Source: Heterobasidion occidentale (taxonomy: Eukaryota > Basidiomycota > Agaricomycetes > Russulales > Bondarzewiaceae). From it: a stretch of DNA of 64,000 bases. The stretch spans positions 1,116,001 through 1,180,000 of the forward strand of contig JBCAQO010000001.1 of the NCBI GenBank assembly GCA_039111635.1. Direction: 5' to 3'. Within the stretch, counting starts at the first letter, position 1; every line of letters starts with the position of its first letter. Below are positions 35,499-46,417 of this stretch, one piece after another. The notes beneath the pieces were generated by a model. It was given only the letters and a program-made list of their open reading frames with translations, was not told the DNA's origin and ran no database searches. The translations under genes and the position numbers were made by a program.

Positions 35499-35933
35499 TC
35501 AATCATCCTCATCATCCAAGACCTCTTCGATATTCCGTTTGCGGCCAACAATCACCTTGATTGCACTTCGAAGGTCCTTTTCCCTGCCTGTGAGTGCTTC
35601 CAGATAGTGGCTATCCCCAACCGCGAGTGCTATAGAAGCACCTTGAATCCGAATAGGATAAGTTAGCATGATAAGGAATGTATGTGACGGCAGCAAAGCA
35701 TGGAGCGTCACAGCGTGCGGCGTCAATGGAGACGTAGCAGGGACAATGCGGAAATACTTAGTAGTGTGCCGAGTTCCTGCTAACATTGGCTCGTATATCT
35801 CAGCTGCGACATTCGACATAGCAGAGATCAATGTGGCTTCATCTGCCCAGCCGTGGACCCTCTGGGTCGACGCCGGATAAGCATCGGACCTCCTAGCAAT
35901 GGAGGGCTTCACGCCGGGCAAAAGATCGAACAT
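35499..35933 (-). pseudogene. Fragment of a C-terminal exon, unrecognised protein
   Basis: The frame ends with a coherent, conserved-looking tail: ALAVGDSHYLEALTGREKDL, SAIKVIVGRKRNIEEV and the acidic LDDEDD before the stop. Upstream, TTKYFRIVPATSPLTPHAVT may be a further exon; a plausible acceptor (TTCAAG) lies just before GASIALAVGD. Beyond about 35860 the frame runs into the CGCCGG repeats and loses any protein character. I cannot name the protein. The piece may be a truncated, relocated copy of a gene whose full version lies elsewhere. Confidence 0.3.
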
Positions 35934-36010
35934 GATCGTCCAAATGTGCCGTTCGACGCCGGAAAAGCCCTCGGAGCTCGGCGCTGACGCGCCGGTTTTA
36001 CGCCGGATCC
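35865..36010. repeat. Cluster of spaced ACGCCGG direct motifs (right)
   Basis: CGCCGG occurs at 35871, 35912, 35957, 35990 and 36001, again preceded by TTCA, TCGA or TTTA and in the same orientation as the left cluster. Spacing is mostly 33-45 bases. The two clusters bracket about 520 bases that contain the gene fragment. Confidence 0.55.
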
Positions 36011-36861
36011 AGGTATTAACATCCCAGGTGGTTTTCAGGGGTCCTCGCGAGACTCAGGATTGCATGGCGTTCGAAACCTTCCTTCTGAGCACCGGGCGCT
36101 GTTCTCGCAATGAACACATGAGCCGTGTGGGGGTATATTCATCACGATCGAGCGTGGGTCATGGTATCATGGCAAACGGAATGAACGACCCTGCGTCAGT
36201 CGAGCTTGTGCGGCGCTTTCCACATGCCGCCGACTGCTTCTGAGCTGGCCAGCACACACTTGCCAAGTGACAGTACGATGTCCCGATCTGCGCACGAGTC
36301 GCGAACACTAAATTAGGCTGCGAAATTACTTGGGCAATACAGAGGTCAACGGATTTGCATGCCGGTGCTGTTGCGTCGCTCGGAGTTCGATGCAAGCCTA
36401 TCATTGGGCGGCGATGGTGGCTTTTGAGGTGGCACGTGGCCTGAATCCTGACGAGCATGGACTCTTCTCTCACACGCAACGTTCACAGGCTGCGATATCA
36501 GAATCAACATCTGTTCTCGCGATGGACATGAACTGCGTGAGAGATCACTCGCAACAACGGATGCGGGCCAGATGGTGCTCGAGAAGCGCCAAAGAGGATG
36601 AAGAAGCGTACGTGGGGGGCGAGCAGCTTACCGAGCTCACGCCCGCGAGTGGCCTGAACGAAACTGACGTCTTTTGTGTCTCAGCCGGCTCTTTCTTCAT
36701 GCTTCGAGCAAACGCCGCAACAGGCCTCCATGCCCGCCACGCTGGCGACCCCCGTTTCCGACCCTCTTTGCCGTCTATAAGTAAGACTGCCCATCAATCC
36801 ACCGCATCTCCTGCGTGTTGCAGTCCCTCGCAGTTGTCAACCGCTTACGGAGTTGCTCATC

Positions 36862-38034
36862 ATGCTTCGTGTCGTCGCTCCACTTGACACCTCGTCCGCC
36901 ACCATCTCCCCTCCCCCATCCCTCCGCGTCTCCAGAACATACCTCCAACACGCCGTCCTCGCCTACATCTCGTCTGAACTTCACACATTCGACTCCATCA
37001 TCAAGCTCCACAGTCGCGGTCGACTGCAGATCGACGCGTCCCCATGGCAAACATCGCTCCTGTCCCTCCCGCCAGAGCTGCTCCTCACAATCCGATCCCA
37101 TCTCATCCCCACCAAAACCTGCGCCCTCCTTTCCTCCACCACCCACTCGCTCGCGTCAGCGTTCCTCTCGCGCGCGCGCAACCTCTGCGCCAACTGTCTC
37201 ACCTACAATGTCGAGGTATTCGGCCCAGACGTCCTCAACTGGCCGAGCATGTTGCGCGTCGCCCATTCAGCCACAATAGCCCACGGGGGCGATGCCGCCG
37301 AACACACCGGTTGCATGTGCGGCTTATGGGAGATGGCTAATGGCCAGATAGTGGAGGTGCCATGGCGTCGCCGGGAGCGCGAGCGCGAGAAGGCTCGCCC
37401 ACTCGTCATTCCGGACCCCACGGCCCCGCAAGAGAAGCCCACTCAGGCTCCCTGCGACACAACCCCCGGCGCCTCGCGCTGCGCAGCCAAGATTCAATGG
37501 TCGTCAACTGTCCCCGTAAACCGCGCGCACACCCCCCAGGCGTGGCTCGACGCGCGCCTGTCGCGCCTGACGCCCAACAACGCTCCAATCTGGTCTGTCA
37601 TCAACGATGTGCTCGCGACCGAATTCGCTTGCGAAGTCGTGCCCACGTCCCCCGACACGCCCTTTTCGCTCAACTTTGCTTCTGGTGACGAGATGGAGGT
37701 CTTCGGTGCGAACCAGGACTCTATCTGGATTGCGCCCACTTCCAAGGTCCCTTCCGAGCAGAAGTTCGCCCTCGAACGCCTTGCGCGTGCCCTAGCACTC
37801 CCGACGTCCTCAGAGACGTCGAAAGGCACAGCGACGGTGCTCATCGCCACCGCACGTGATTCAGCCGCTGCCTATCTATCTGCGCGCATGAGCGACCACT
37901 CCATTGCAGATGAACGACAACGCTGCTCCGAGGACACAGAGCTTTCCGCTTTGCGTCGTCCTGCTATGTCGGTCAGCTTGGGCCTTGGCATCGCATGCCT
38001 GGTCGCCTCGTTTGGCCTTGCGTTCGTCGCATGA
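36862..38034 (+). CDS. F-box-like protein with a C-terminal membrane anchor
   Basis: A single exon of 390 codons. Near residues 60-90 is an F-box-like segment, LLSLPPELLLTIRSHLIP followed by TKTCALLSSTTHSL, which would bind Skp1 in an SCF ubiquitin ligase. It is followed by a Cys/His cluster (ARNLCANCLTYNVEVFG, then HTGCMCGLWEMANG) that could bind zinc. The middle is Arg- and Pro-rich. The last 20 residues, SLGLGIACLVASFGLAFVA, form a hydrophobic helix ending the protein, as in tail-anchored membrane proteins. Start: the ATG at 36862, because the upstream codons of the frame include no other Met. The F-box call rests on the short LPPELLL motif only; substrate unknown. Confidence 0.6.
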   Translation: MLRVVAPLDTSSATISPPPSLRVSRTYLQHAVLAYISSELHTFDSIIKLHSRGRLQIDASPWQTSLLSLPPELLLTIRSHLIPTKTCALLSSTTHSLASAFLSRARNLCANCLTYNVEVFGPDVLNWPSMLRVAHSATIAHGGDAAEHTGCMCGLWEMANGQIVEVPWRRREREREKARPLVIPDPTAPQEKPTQAPCDTTPGASRCAAKIQWSSTVPVNRAHTPQAWLDARLSRLTPNNAPIWSVINDVLATEFACEVVPTSPDTPFSLNFASGDEMEVFGANQDSIWIAPTSKVPSEQKFALERLARALALPTSSETSKGTATVLIATARDSAAAYLSARMSDHSIADERQRCSEDTELSALRRPAMSVSLGLGIACLVASFGLAFVA

Positions 38035-40669
38035 ACGCCCTGCGCGAAGCTCTAAAGATACCCCGTGCCTCGTGTCCTCATGCTTTTTCACGAATGGTGA
38101 GCTTCTTACATTCCGTGACTGCGGCTCGATGCTGACCTTATGGTTGCAATTTCCAGATACCGCTTCTTTGTACGCACATTACGACATCTTCTTTGTTCTG
38201 TCTCCGCTCTCCGATTACGACTCGCATTCATATCGCTCCTTGCCGTTCATTCCTCAGCTTCACCGTCTCAAAACTGCAAGCAGGAATAATTTGTCTCCCC
38301 GCACATCAACCGCATTATGTATTCTTTAAGGCCGTTCTTCCGCGTTTCTTCTTCGTTTATTCGTTTGTCACTCTTTCGATGCATGTACAAACAGTTGTAC
38401 CAGGTCGGCAGGAATCATGGAAGGTTTCGCGTTTTGACGCATTCGAGTTTCCGCCGTGTGTTCCTCGCGTTTGAGTTCAGGAAGTATGGGATGCCGACAT
38501 TCATAGAATGCGGAATATACTTGCTTGCTGAACCTTTTCCCAGCTTCCAGAAGTGGGCCAGCGTACCCAGGTACTCCTCACGAAGCTGCGAAGTCGCAGC
38601 TCGTTAAGCTTTTTGCACATTGCTCGCCCACGGGCCCGTGGAAGGGTGGGTCTCGAACGTCGCTGCTGCACGATGCCGGTGCGTGCCCTGACTCTCTTGT
38701 GCGTTCCAACAGTGACCCCACGCCCGGCTGACAGACACCGCGACAAGGTTAGTACGGGACTAGCCTTGTCGTTCTACGACGGAGCTATCCCAACTGGCCA
38801 AGCTGCGACGTGGCGAACTTCGCCAGGTTCACCGCAGAACGCAGAGTCTTGGAGTCCGTGTGAACGAGCACCGCAGTGCTTCGTACCGTCATTTTAGCTC
38901 GGATCTCAACGAACGTAAGTGCCTGACCTGTTATTGTCGGCGAATAATGCAGCGCATATGTGATTTTTGACAGGTTCATTCACCTGTCGACCGGGGAGAG
39001 GCATGTTACGCGGATCCATTGTCGTTCCTCGTAGAGCCCGCTCGATCAATAATGATGCTGTATGTGTGCAATGACGGGCCCTGGAATTTTGCTTGGGGAC
39101 CTCAAGCTCCGGTCATTAAGCACATGAGGTCTGTTACTATCTCTAGCTGTAAGTGGTTTCGAGCTCTTACGAATAGCTTCTGCCTTGCCTTATACAGGAT
39201 ATCAACTCAGACCCTTGATCAGCTGTCTTTGCTAGCGAAAAAAATCTCTTTACACCGTTGGTAAGTCAGGTCAGATTCTCAAATGACAGTGAAAGATTCT
39301 GACGGCCATCAATAGCCATCGGCATATCCGCTGGGTCACCGAAGACGCCCACAATGTCAATGCTACTGCTCTAAACGGACGGCGTGAAACCCACACTTCC
39401 TTGTGTTGATCGGGCGTTTAGATATTTTGATGTCACTGGCTTGGTCAACCGGTAAAGATGCTGATGCATTCCAGGGTAACAAGTTGATGTCGTCCTCCGC
39501 CAGCTGTACCGAGGCAAGCATAGCCTATCGCATGTTTTCCATAACGCTAACGCCGAAGGCTCGTAGGCTTTAGGCCCTATAGCAGGTACATTGCTATCAT
39601 GGGATCATGAGCCTGAGGACACCTTCCAAGGGGGCTATCTCTAAAACAAGATGCGGAACATCGCAGGAATGCTCGTGACGCGTAGGTCAAATATAGTCCG
39701 CCAAGTATCGAGAATCATACCCATTTGCATCCTATCCTATCGTCCCTGCTGCTCCATTAGGTTCTGCTGCCAATCTTCAGCTGCATAGCATCTGTAATGA
39801 TGGAAGAAGATATTGTCAGGAGCGCTGAAACCAGCGAAGATGCACTCACGAAAATTGATTGGCAATGTGAAGACCAATAGCTGAACCGTCCACATCCTGG
39901 TTCTTGCTTGCCTTTTTTGAGTCTCAAAGTTTGAATCCTCCTTTGTAATGCTTGAGAGGCGCTATGGAAGCATCAATCCGTGCTAGAGGGAGTTCCGCGA
40001 ACACCGAACAACTGATTCTAGCCCACGGCATTGGTTCTATCATCAGGAACTATGTGCATGTCCCTTATGCTATCAAGGTCGAGCACCGTATATCAGCTCA
40101 CTTTGAGATATGCACTTTTGCACTTTGCCACGCATCATGAATTGAATCCCAATCGAGCACGCAAACTTCAATCATGTCAGACCAAGTAGAGCAGGCATCA
40201 CGATTTGCATCATGCAAGAGCTACAAAAGTGGTATGACGAAGCACGTACGAATATATGATGGGACCAACGCAGAAGGAGAAACAAACAGCGACAAGACGG
40301 AGACATGGAAGTGGTGAATCAGGGAAATGCAGGATGTTTTTGGCAATGCACATGTAAAGGTTGATATTCGAGCAATAAACATAAATAAAGCGACCAGCAT
40401 GCCATGATGAGGTCAAATACAGTGCAAGGTATTCCACCGACTGAAATATGGCGCATCGTAAAATATCACGCTGACACAGAGCATAGGAAACCTGGGAAAC
40501 TTGATAATAGGTGGCGATGATGCATCAGTGAACGAATAGAGGACTAATAGGAATAGGTGAAGCGCAAGGATCAGAACGGGAGGATCGCGTGTATGACTGC
40601 ATCAGATCTACGATCACTATCAGCATCATGCCATGTGATAAAGTAAAACATACACGCACCACTTGTTAG
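38035..40669. other. Long gap without a recognisable gene
   Basis: About 2.6 kb between the F-box-like gene and the homeodomain gene, whose 3' ends face each other. The DNA is AT-richer than elsewhere and has only short frames, the longest 114 codons. No terminal repeats, familiar motifs or exon patterns were found. Confidence 0.4.
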
Positions 40670-42499
40670 TTAGTGCACAACATGATGATGGAAACTTAGT
40701 AATAACAAAGCGTCTTCGACCTTGACGCCTGATATACGACCTGGGATTTTCTGGAGCTCGGCGTATTTGACCGGGTCTATATCCATGCCTGCCCCGACTG
40801 CGACATGGTGTGGTGCTGGCGGGGCAATGAAGGGTGCAGGGACAAACGAGGGCTTCGGAGAAGGCGAAGGGGAGGATCCAAGGGGAGGCGTGACAGCCTC
40901 CTGATACTCATCGTCACTGCCAATGTCCGAATGAACATGAGTATGAACAAGCCTCTCATACGCATCATCCTCCATAGGAACTGATATGCGGTCGTTCTCA
41001 TCTATCTCCGTTTCCATCCCATGGTCGTGTTCATGTTCGCCCGAAGAGGAAGAAGACGTGAATGATGGCGTCACGGCGCGGGAAACAGATGCAGAATCCA
41101 GCTGAACACTGTCAGTGTCACCATCTTCTCCTGTCTTCCTGGTGCGCTTGCGAGCAGTTTGTCGCAAATTTCGAAACCAATTTGTGACCTTCGTAAGGTC
41201 CCTGCATAAGGTCACAACGTAAGCATAACCAACGTCTCATTATGGCCCAAATAGAGCAATCATGAGATTCGCTTACATTCCGACAGCAAGCGCCAAAGCT
41301 CCGCGCTCCTCGATAGATGGATTAGACGTGCGATCATACAACTTTTGAAGGGCCTCGAGCTGATAGGCCTCTGGCCGTGTTCGGCGAGGACGTTGTGATG
41401 GAATCAGGTTTCGGTACGGTGATGCTCTTGAAGATACAGATGCATTTGATGGTGGTGCACTAGGTGATCTCGTCTCCCTGCTCAATATAGCGACCAAAGA
41501 TGGGTGATGCGAGGCCGGAGGTAGCGAAGGATGTTCAGATGCGGGTGGGTATGAAGAGTATGTTCGGGAGTCGGCAGAATGCTGCGAGCCTGACTGCTGA
41601 GATGGTGAAGCTGCGACTTCCATATCCTCCTCTTGGCGCTTCTTTGCCATACTCCTTTGGTTCTGGAACCAATTTGTCACACTTTGATAGCGCCTGTCAT
41701 GCCTAATGAGGCTGTGCCCAGGTGATTGTTCGACAAGTAGATTTGCGTACATTCCAATACGTTCCCCTAGTGCCTCCCGCTCTTCCTTGGTCGGATGAGG
41801 ATTGCTGTTATAAAACTTTTTGAGTTCGTCTGACTGCTGGGCCGTAGGCCGCTGTCGCATACGAGGACGGGTTGGCATTTCAGCAGGGGCTGTCTCGTAA
41901 ATGTGCCGATGTTCTGGATTCCCCGCGTAAAACGCAGATTGTTGCTGCTGCTGTGGTGGGTCGGGAGTCGTAACGAAAGATAAGCGTACTGTGGGCTTCT
42001 CGAGGTGAGGAAGCGGTAATATGGGATGCACCTCGGGTTCGGCCAATTCGTCAATATCGTTTGGACCGGGAGGGGTAGATGTGGACGAAGAGGCTGATGT
42101 GAGCAGGGAGGATATAGGCGGGATATCGTAAGTGGGAATAGGAGCTATGCCACTCCGATGACGCTTTTTCGTCGAAGCTCGTTTGTTCTGAAACCAGGCA
42201 TTTACTGTCTTTGTCTCCCTAACAGAAAGAAAATAAAAACAAAGCAAAAAAAGAGGAACAAAAGTTAGCATCTGCATGAGAGACGGCAAAGATGCTCATA
42301 CGGACATTCCAAGACGTTCTGCTAAAGCGGTCCGCTCATCAAGAGCAGGATGCTCGTTTTTATCATAAAGCTCGTTAAGAGCTGCTAATTGAACCGCTGT
42401 ATGGCGATGTCTGGGCTTCTTGGGCTTGTCCTTGGACTGCTCAGACTGTTTGAGATGATCGCTGGCCGCTTGAGGCCAGGAAGAAAAAGCACGCTCCAT
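40670..42499 (-). CDS. Transcription factor with three homeodomains
   Basis: Four exons give about 550 residues. Homeodomain 1 starts at about residue 25 (KPRHRHTAVQLAALNELYDK, then AERLGM and KTVNAWFQNKRASTKKR). Homeodomain 2 is in the middle (RPRMRQRPTAQQSDELKKFY, then ERIGM and SVTNWFQNQRSMAKKR). Homeodomain 3 follows (RPRRTRPEAYQLEALQKLYD, then AVGM and KVTNWFRNLRQTARKR). Each has the WFxNxR recognition helix. Introns at 42219-42305, 41694-41750 and 41201-41276 each split the Met codon (AT|G) between helices 2 and 3 of their own homeodomain. The linkers are Ser/Pro/Gln-rich and the C-terminus is acidic with a Glu/Asp-rich patch. Homeodomain factors control fruiting and mating in this fungal group; whether this one does is unknown. 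There is no sign of mating-type HD1/HD2 organisation. Confidence 0.88.
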
Positions 42500-44260
42500 G
42501 ACGGAGGATGAGGGGATCAGACTGGAACAGGACGAGAGGAAGGTGTGGAACCAAGAGGGGACATTGGGTTCATCGGAAATTATAGCAGCTTAGCTTAGCA
42601 TACTTTCCTGACGTCGGATCGCTAATGAGCTCTATTTTCACACGGTTTCATCCTCATCCAAGCATCTTGATCCCTCTTGTTTCTGTCCCCGCCACTCGTT
42701 GTCTCGACGTACAGCTGTTGCTGTATCCTTCCGCCATCCTTCTCGGCCCCCGAAGCTCGTCAACTGTCGGTACGTCGACGAGAACAGCTGTTGCTCGAGA
42801 ATGCCATGTCCGATATCTGCTGACAATGCAATGACTACGTGCCTGTATGCTCATCATAACAAGTCTCACGTGTGAATCATTGCTCTCGTTCCATGCAGGC
42901 GTCTTTCCTATCTCGGTAGGCCCCACCACACCGAGAACAAAGCAGAATCACCCGGTTATACCGAGTGTTACTTCCCCTTTCTGCGATACAAGAGCGTGAG
43001 GCTATGTATCTGTGCCATGAATGACTCCACTCTTGCAAGTTTGCGGAAACTCCGAGCACTGGTCCAGTTCCGAGCCGCTCGGCACAAACGGCTATGACGC
43101 TATTTATGGGCCCGAAAGTTTTTCTCGGAGGGCGTCATGCAGCATGCATTCGATTGGCGGTCTGTAAAGCAATGCCGACTGCCGTGGGTCAGCACAACTC
43201 CGAATGGAGTCCACCGGAATCACTCAATTATGTAGATGTATGCTCGGTTGCAGAGACGATCAAAAAAGGATATGTTGGGCAAGGTAAGGTGCATTACACG
43301 CAGATTAAGGCCAGACCATAGTCAATCAGACCAAGCCGGTCTTTGAGAAAAATGGCTCCTAGCACTGCGACATCACAATTACAGTGACTTGCATATCATT
43401 CTGCAGGTCGGTGTTCTGTAGTCTTTGTTTGTCTTAACCAAATACGTGACATTCGACGCCCATCGTGCTGTCACCCCGAACTGCCCGTGCTTCTGTTGAA
43501 CATCCACCTGCCCGCGCTCTGCTCTGCGCGCCAACATTGGCCTATTCCCTCAACTGTTCTGCCATAACGCTCGCTAATTGGTAGAAATCTGACCCTCCAA
43601 GAAAATACTGAGGTCTCCATGACCATCCTTGGTGCTGGACAGCGCAAAATCTAGTGGAGCAACGAACTAGCAACGAGCATGCCTGCTGACATCATATGTG
43701 ACTGGCCGTGACTATTTGGCTACTACAAACACAAAACTATGAGGCTTGACCTGCAGAATGATATGCAAGTCACTGTAACACATCATCTGATACTATCATG
43801 AAAGATCACTGCGATACATATATAGGCGCCGGTATGTTTCACGACCAACTGCATCTAGCTGATGATGCCGCTGATAAACCGGAGTAAGTGCTCCTGCGTC
43901 TCGGCGTAAAGTGAAAGCGTTGATAATCCTAGGCTTCCATCCCCGAACGGGTTTGAGCTTCGCAAAATCCTTAGCCTTTTCCAACAAAAGTGATTAGTCT
44001 ATGTCTACTCTCAGCTGAGATCCGGGACCTCACGAAAGATCGCATCACTGATCGAAGTAAGTAGATGTATTAGGCCATCTGCAAGAAAGATGTGTTCACA
44101 TGGGGAACAAATCATCGAACTTGCGATCCGCTGCAGAGTAGTGAGTATGAATCCGGATTCTATGATACAATTAACGATACAGCTTCTACACCAAAATAAA
44201 TAACAGAATTAGGTGCAACGGAGTCCCCTTGCACATCATCAATATTGAATGCTTGTGGAA
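42500..44260. other. Intergenic region containing a MITE
   Basis: The first 150 bases are the promoter side of the homeodomain gene. Apart from the inverted-repeat element at 43382-43775 I see no gene. Frames such as 43094-43321 have no recognisable content. Confidence 0.4.
43382..43775. mobile_element. Tc1/mariner-type MITE, 394 bp with TA target duplication
   Basis: The left end reads CAGTGACTTGCATATCATTC and continues CTGCAGGTC. The right end is its exact reverse complement (GACCTGCAG, then GAATGATATGCAAGTCACTG), 29 matching bases. Similarity continues less perfectly for about 40 more bases inward. Each end is flanked by TA (43380-43381 and 43776-43777). A CAGT start with a TA duplication is the signature of the Tc1/mariner superfamily. 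At 394 bases with no coding capacity it must be non-autonomous and depend on a transposase elsewhere. The near-identity of its ends suggests a fairly recent insertion. Confidence 0.85.
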
Positions 44261-46017
44261 TCATGAGTCTTCCATCTCGTAACCATTATCACCATCGATG
44301 TTCTTGATCCAAGCACCGATGGCACCACTGAAGATGGGAGAGTTAGATACCGTGTGCAGCAAAGGGAAAGAATACGCACAGGAAGCCTTCATGTCGCAGG
44401 AACAAAGCCCGCTTCGTCCCCTTGCTCCAGAATCGAATTGCATATGACAGCGTAGCAATGGTTGCAGCATGTCCGCGGATGAAGCAGCCACCGAAATATA
44501 TCCTATCTAATCCGTATTTCTCCGCATTCATATAACTGAGCAAGTATTATGATTCAACATCTGACGTGTAAAAGAGACGCACTGTCACATACGCAATTTG
44601 TCCAATGTTGTTCGAGATCGCATATAGAAGGCTCTTGCTGATGTCTTCAGGGGAGAATTGGCGCTTCTCTTGTCCTTTCTTGAACACCTTCCCGAAAGAG
44701 CTGGCGATCATGGTGGACTTCAAACCGAGTTTACTATAGTCTTGGCCATAGATGTCACCAACAAGCATGTCGACTGTGGCGTTGTCTCCTTGCTCAGAGA
44801 GCTCCAACATTTCTGCAAAACATTATCAGTTCCGCGATAGACGGCGCTGGTATTCGCTCACCATCAAAGCTTCCGGCAGGAGTCAACAGACTGAGCAGAC
44901 CCCAAAGCGTTCCACCGCCAAGGCTCGTCCCGCTCACGCGCTCGAAGTTCCCGTCCTCGTCGACTTTGATCACTGAGACACCGGAGCCGATATTCACAAG
45001 TAGACAGGGAAGCTGTGGCGAAGGGTTGCCTTCAAACGTGACCGCGAACCTCGGTGGATTGGGACTCGGCCGTTCCAATATGAAGCCGTTTGGTTCATGG
45101 CCCTTGCCCGCTCCTAGATGTCCGTGCGTGACAGACTGGATGAGCTCGTCAGAGAAGAAATACGCCTCGTCCGGGATAAGCGTGATGAACTTCAGTCCCT
45201 CTATCAAACACTCCATCTCGTCCTCGCGTCGGACCTGGACTCCCAACGTCCCGCTGAACAATTCGTAGAATCGGTGCGCGCCTCCCCCAGTAGCCATAAT
45301 CGTCACGCCTTTGCGCATCTCCTCGATGGAGACAGCGTTTATCTTGGCGGAGCGTTCGATCAAGTCTTGGATGAACGCGACACAGTCATCGATATTGTCA
45401 GTTTCGAAACGCTCAAAGTTGAGCGAGCCGCCCGGAAAGTGTTGGAGCGAAGCGCGTCGGAGGATTGAGTCATGGAGGAAGCTCTGGTCAAGCGCGGCGA
45501 GCCCGTTGTTGTTCGATGCATCCAGGACCATTGGCGTCAGAGCGCCATTCTGCTTCGAGAGTGAAGCGACGGGGTGCAGCGGGGGCGACGGTCCAGCTTC
45601 GTCTGACGGAGACAGCGACCGCGGAGTGGAAAGCGCGCTGTGGTCACTGTTCCCGTTTGTCGCAGCGATGGAGGGAGAGGATGGGGGCTCAGGCGAGCGA
45701 GTGAAGTAAACGACCTTGGCTAGAGAGCCTCCGATCTGCAGCGAGATGAATGGACGGATCAACTGCGGCCACGCCAGCACACGACATCTGACCACTCACA
45801 TCTACCGCGATGTGCGACACAGGTTCGATGTAGTTTGGCAAGTAGATCCCTCGACTGTCCCTAGTCTGAGCCACGTCCCGTACGCTCCGGTCAGCGAAGG
45901 CCCTGCCATATCTCGGACGCCGAGCGCACTCACCTCGGGGGATTCCTCATGTAGAATCACGGCCCCACGCGTGTCGACGTGAATAACCTTGGGTGTTGGC
46001 AGGGGAGGTGAAGCCAT
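44261..46017 (-). CDS. Pantothenate kinase (first step of CoA synthesis)
   Basis: Six exons. The N-terminus MASPPLPTPKVIHVDTRGAV is joined to TRDSRGIYLPNYIEPVSHIA and then, across another intron, VDIGGSLAKVVYFTRS, the phosphate-binding strand of the acetate/sugar kinase fold. A Ser/Pro-rich insert of about 70 residues follows, then FERFETDNIDDCVAFIQDLI, IMATGGGAHRFYELF, DEMECLIEGLKF, LLVNIGSGVSVIKVDEDGNF, VSGTSLGGGTLWGLLSLLT, GDIYGQDYSKLGLKST, IYFGGCFIRGHAATIATLSY and the end GAIGAWIKNIDGDNG. This is the eukaryotic type II enzyme, which phosphorylates pantothenate with ATP and is normally feedback-inhibited by acyl-CoA. The cytosolic single-copy gene (CAB1 in yeast) is usually essential. All junctions keep frame. 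Confidence 0.92.
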
Positions 46018-46417
46018 GACGTTGCAGATCCGTTACACCAACACAATTCCAGCAACAGGTCGAACGAATAAAAAAGGCGAGTGGGACCATCTACCCTCGT
46101 ACGGGCGGCGACTGGAACGGAATGTCTTACGAGCGACCCGGCGGCTGACAATACAGCGTCCCGCGACTGGACCACTACTGGACCCCACAGCACCGCACCC
46201 CACAGGCGCACGCATCCCCACATATCTTGCTACAATGAACCAACCGACTCAAACTCATACTTATCCACGGTCCCTGTCCGTCGGTCTCGGCTCGCGAATC
46301 AGCGCACAAGCGCTCGGGCCTCACCCCTTAAGACATGCATACACATCATAATGATGCGACGCAGTAGATGCAAGAAAACTATGTCCAGATATCTACCAAA
46401 ACACTACAACTGCTGTC
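46018..46417. other. Short intergenic gap, pantothenate kinase promoter
   Basis: About 400 bases between the kinase start and the coatomer stop, both minus strand. No TATA-like word stands out and no gene is seen. Confidence 0.4.

Larger units (their letters stand above)
34584..36861. other. Intergenic region with repeats and a gene fragment
   Basis: Apart from the CGCCGG motif clusters and the fragment at 35499-35933, described separately, I see no gene here. The last 80 bases before the F-box-like gene hold no obvious TATA. Many short frames exist on both strands without recognisable content. Confidence 0.4.

Noticed and set aside
41694..41750. Reading through the second homeobox intron as coding, since it has no stop
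   Set aside because: It would insert 19 residues between helices 2 and 3. Removing it with its GT...AG restores the standard homeodomain spacing and matches the introns of the other two domains.
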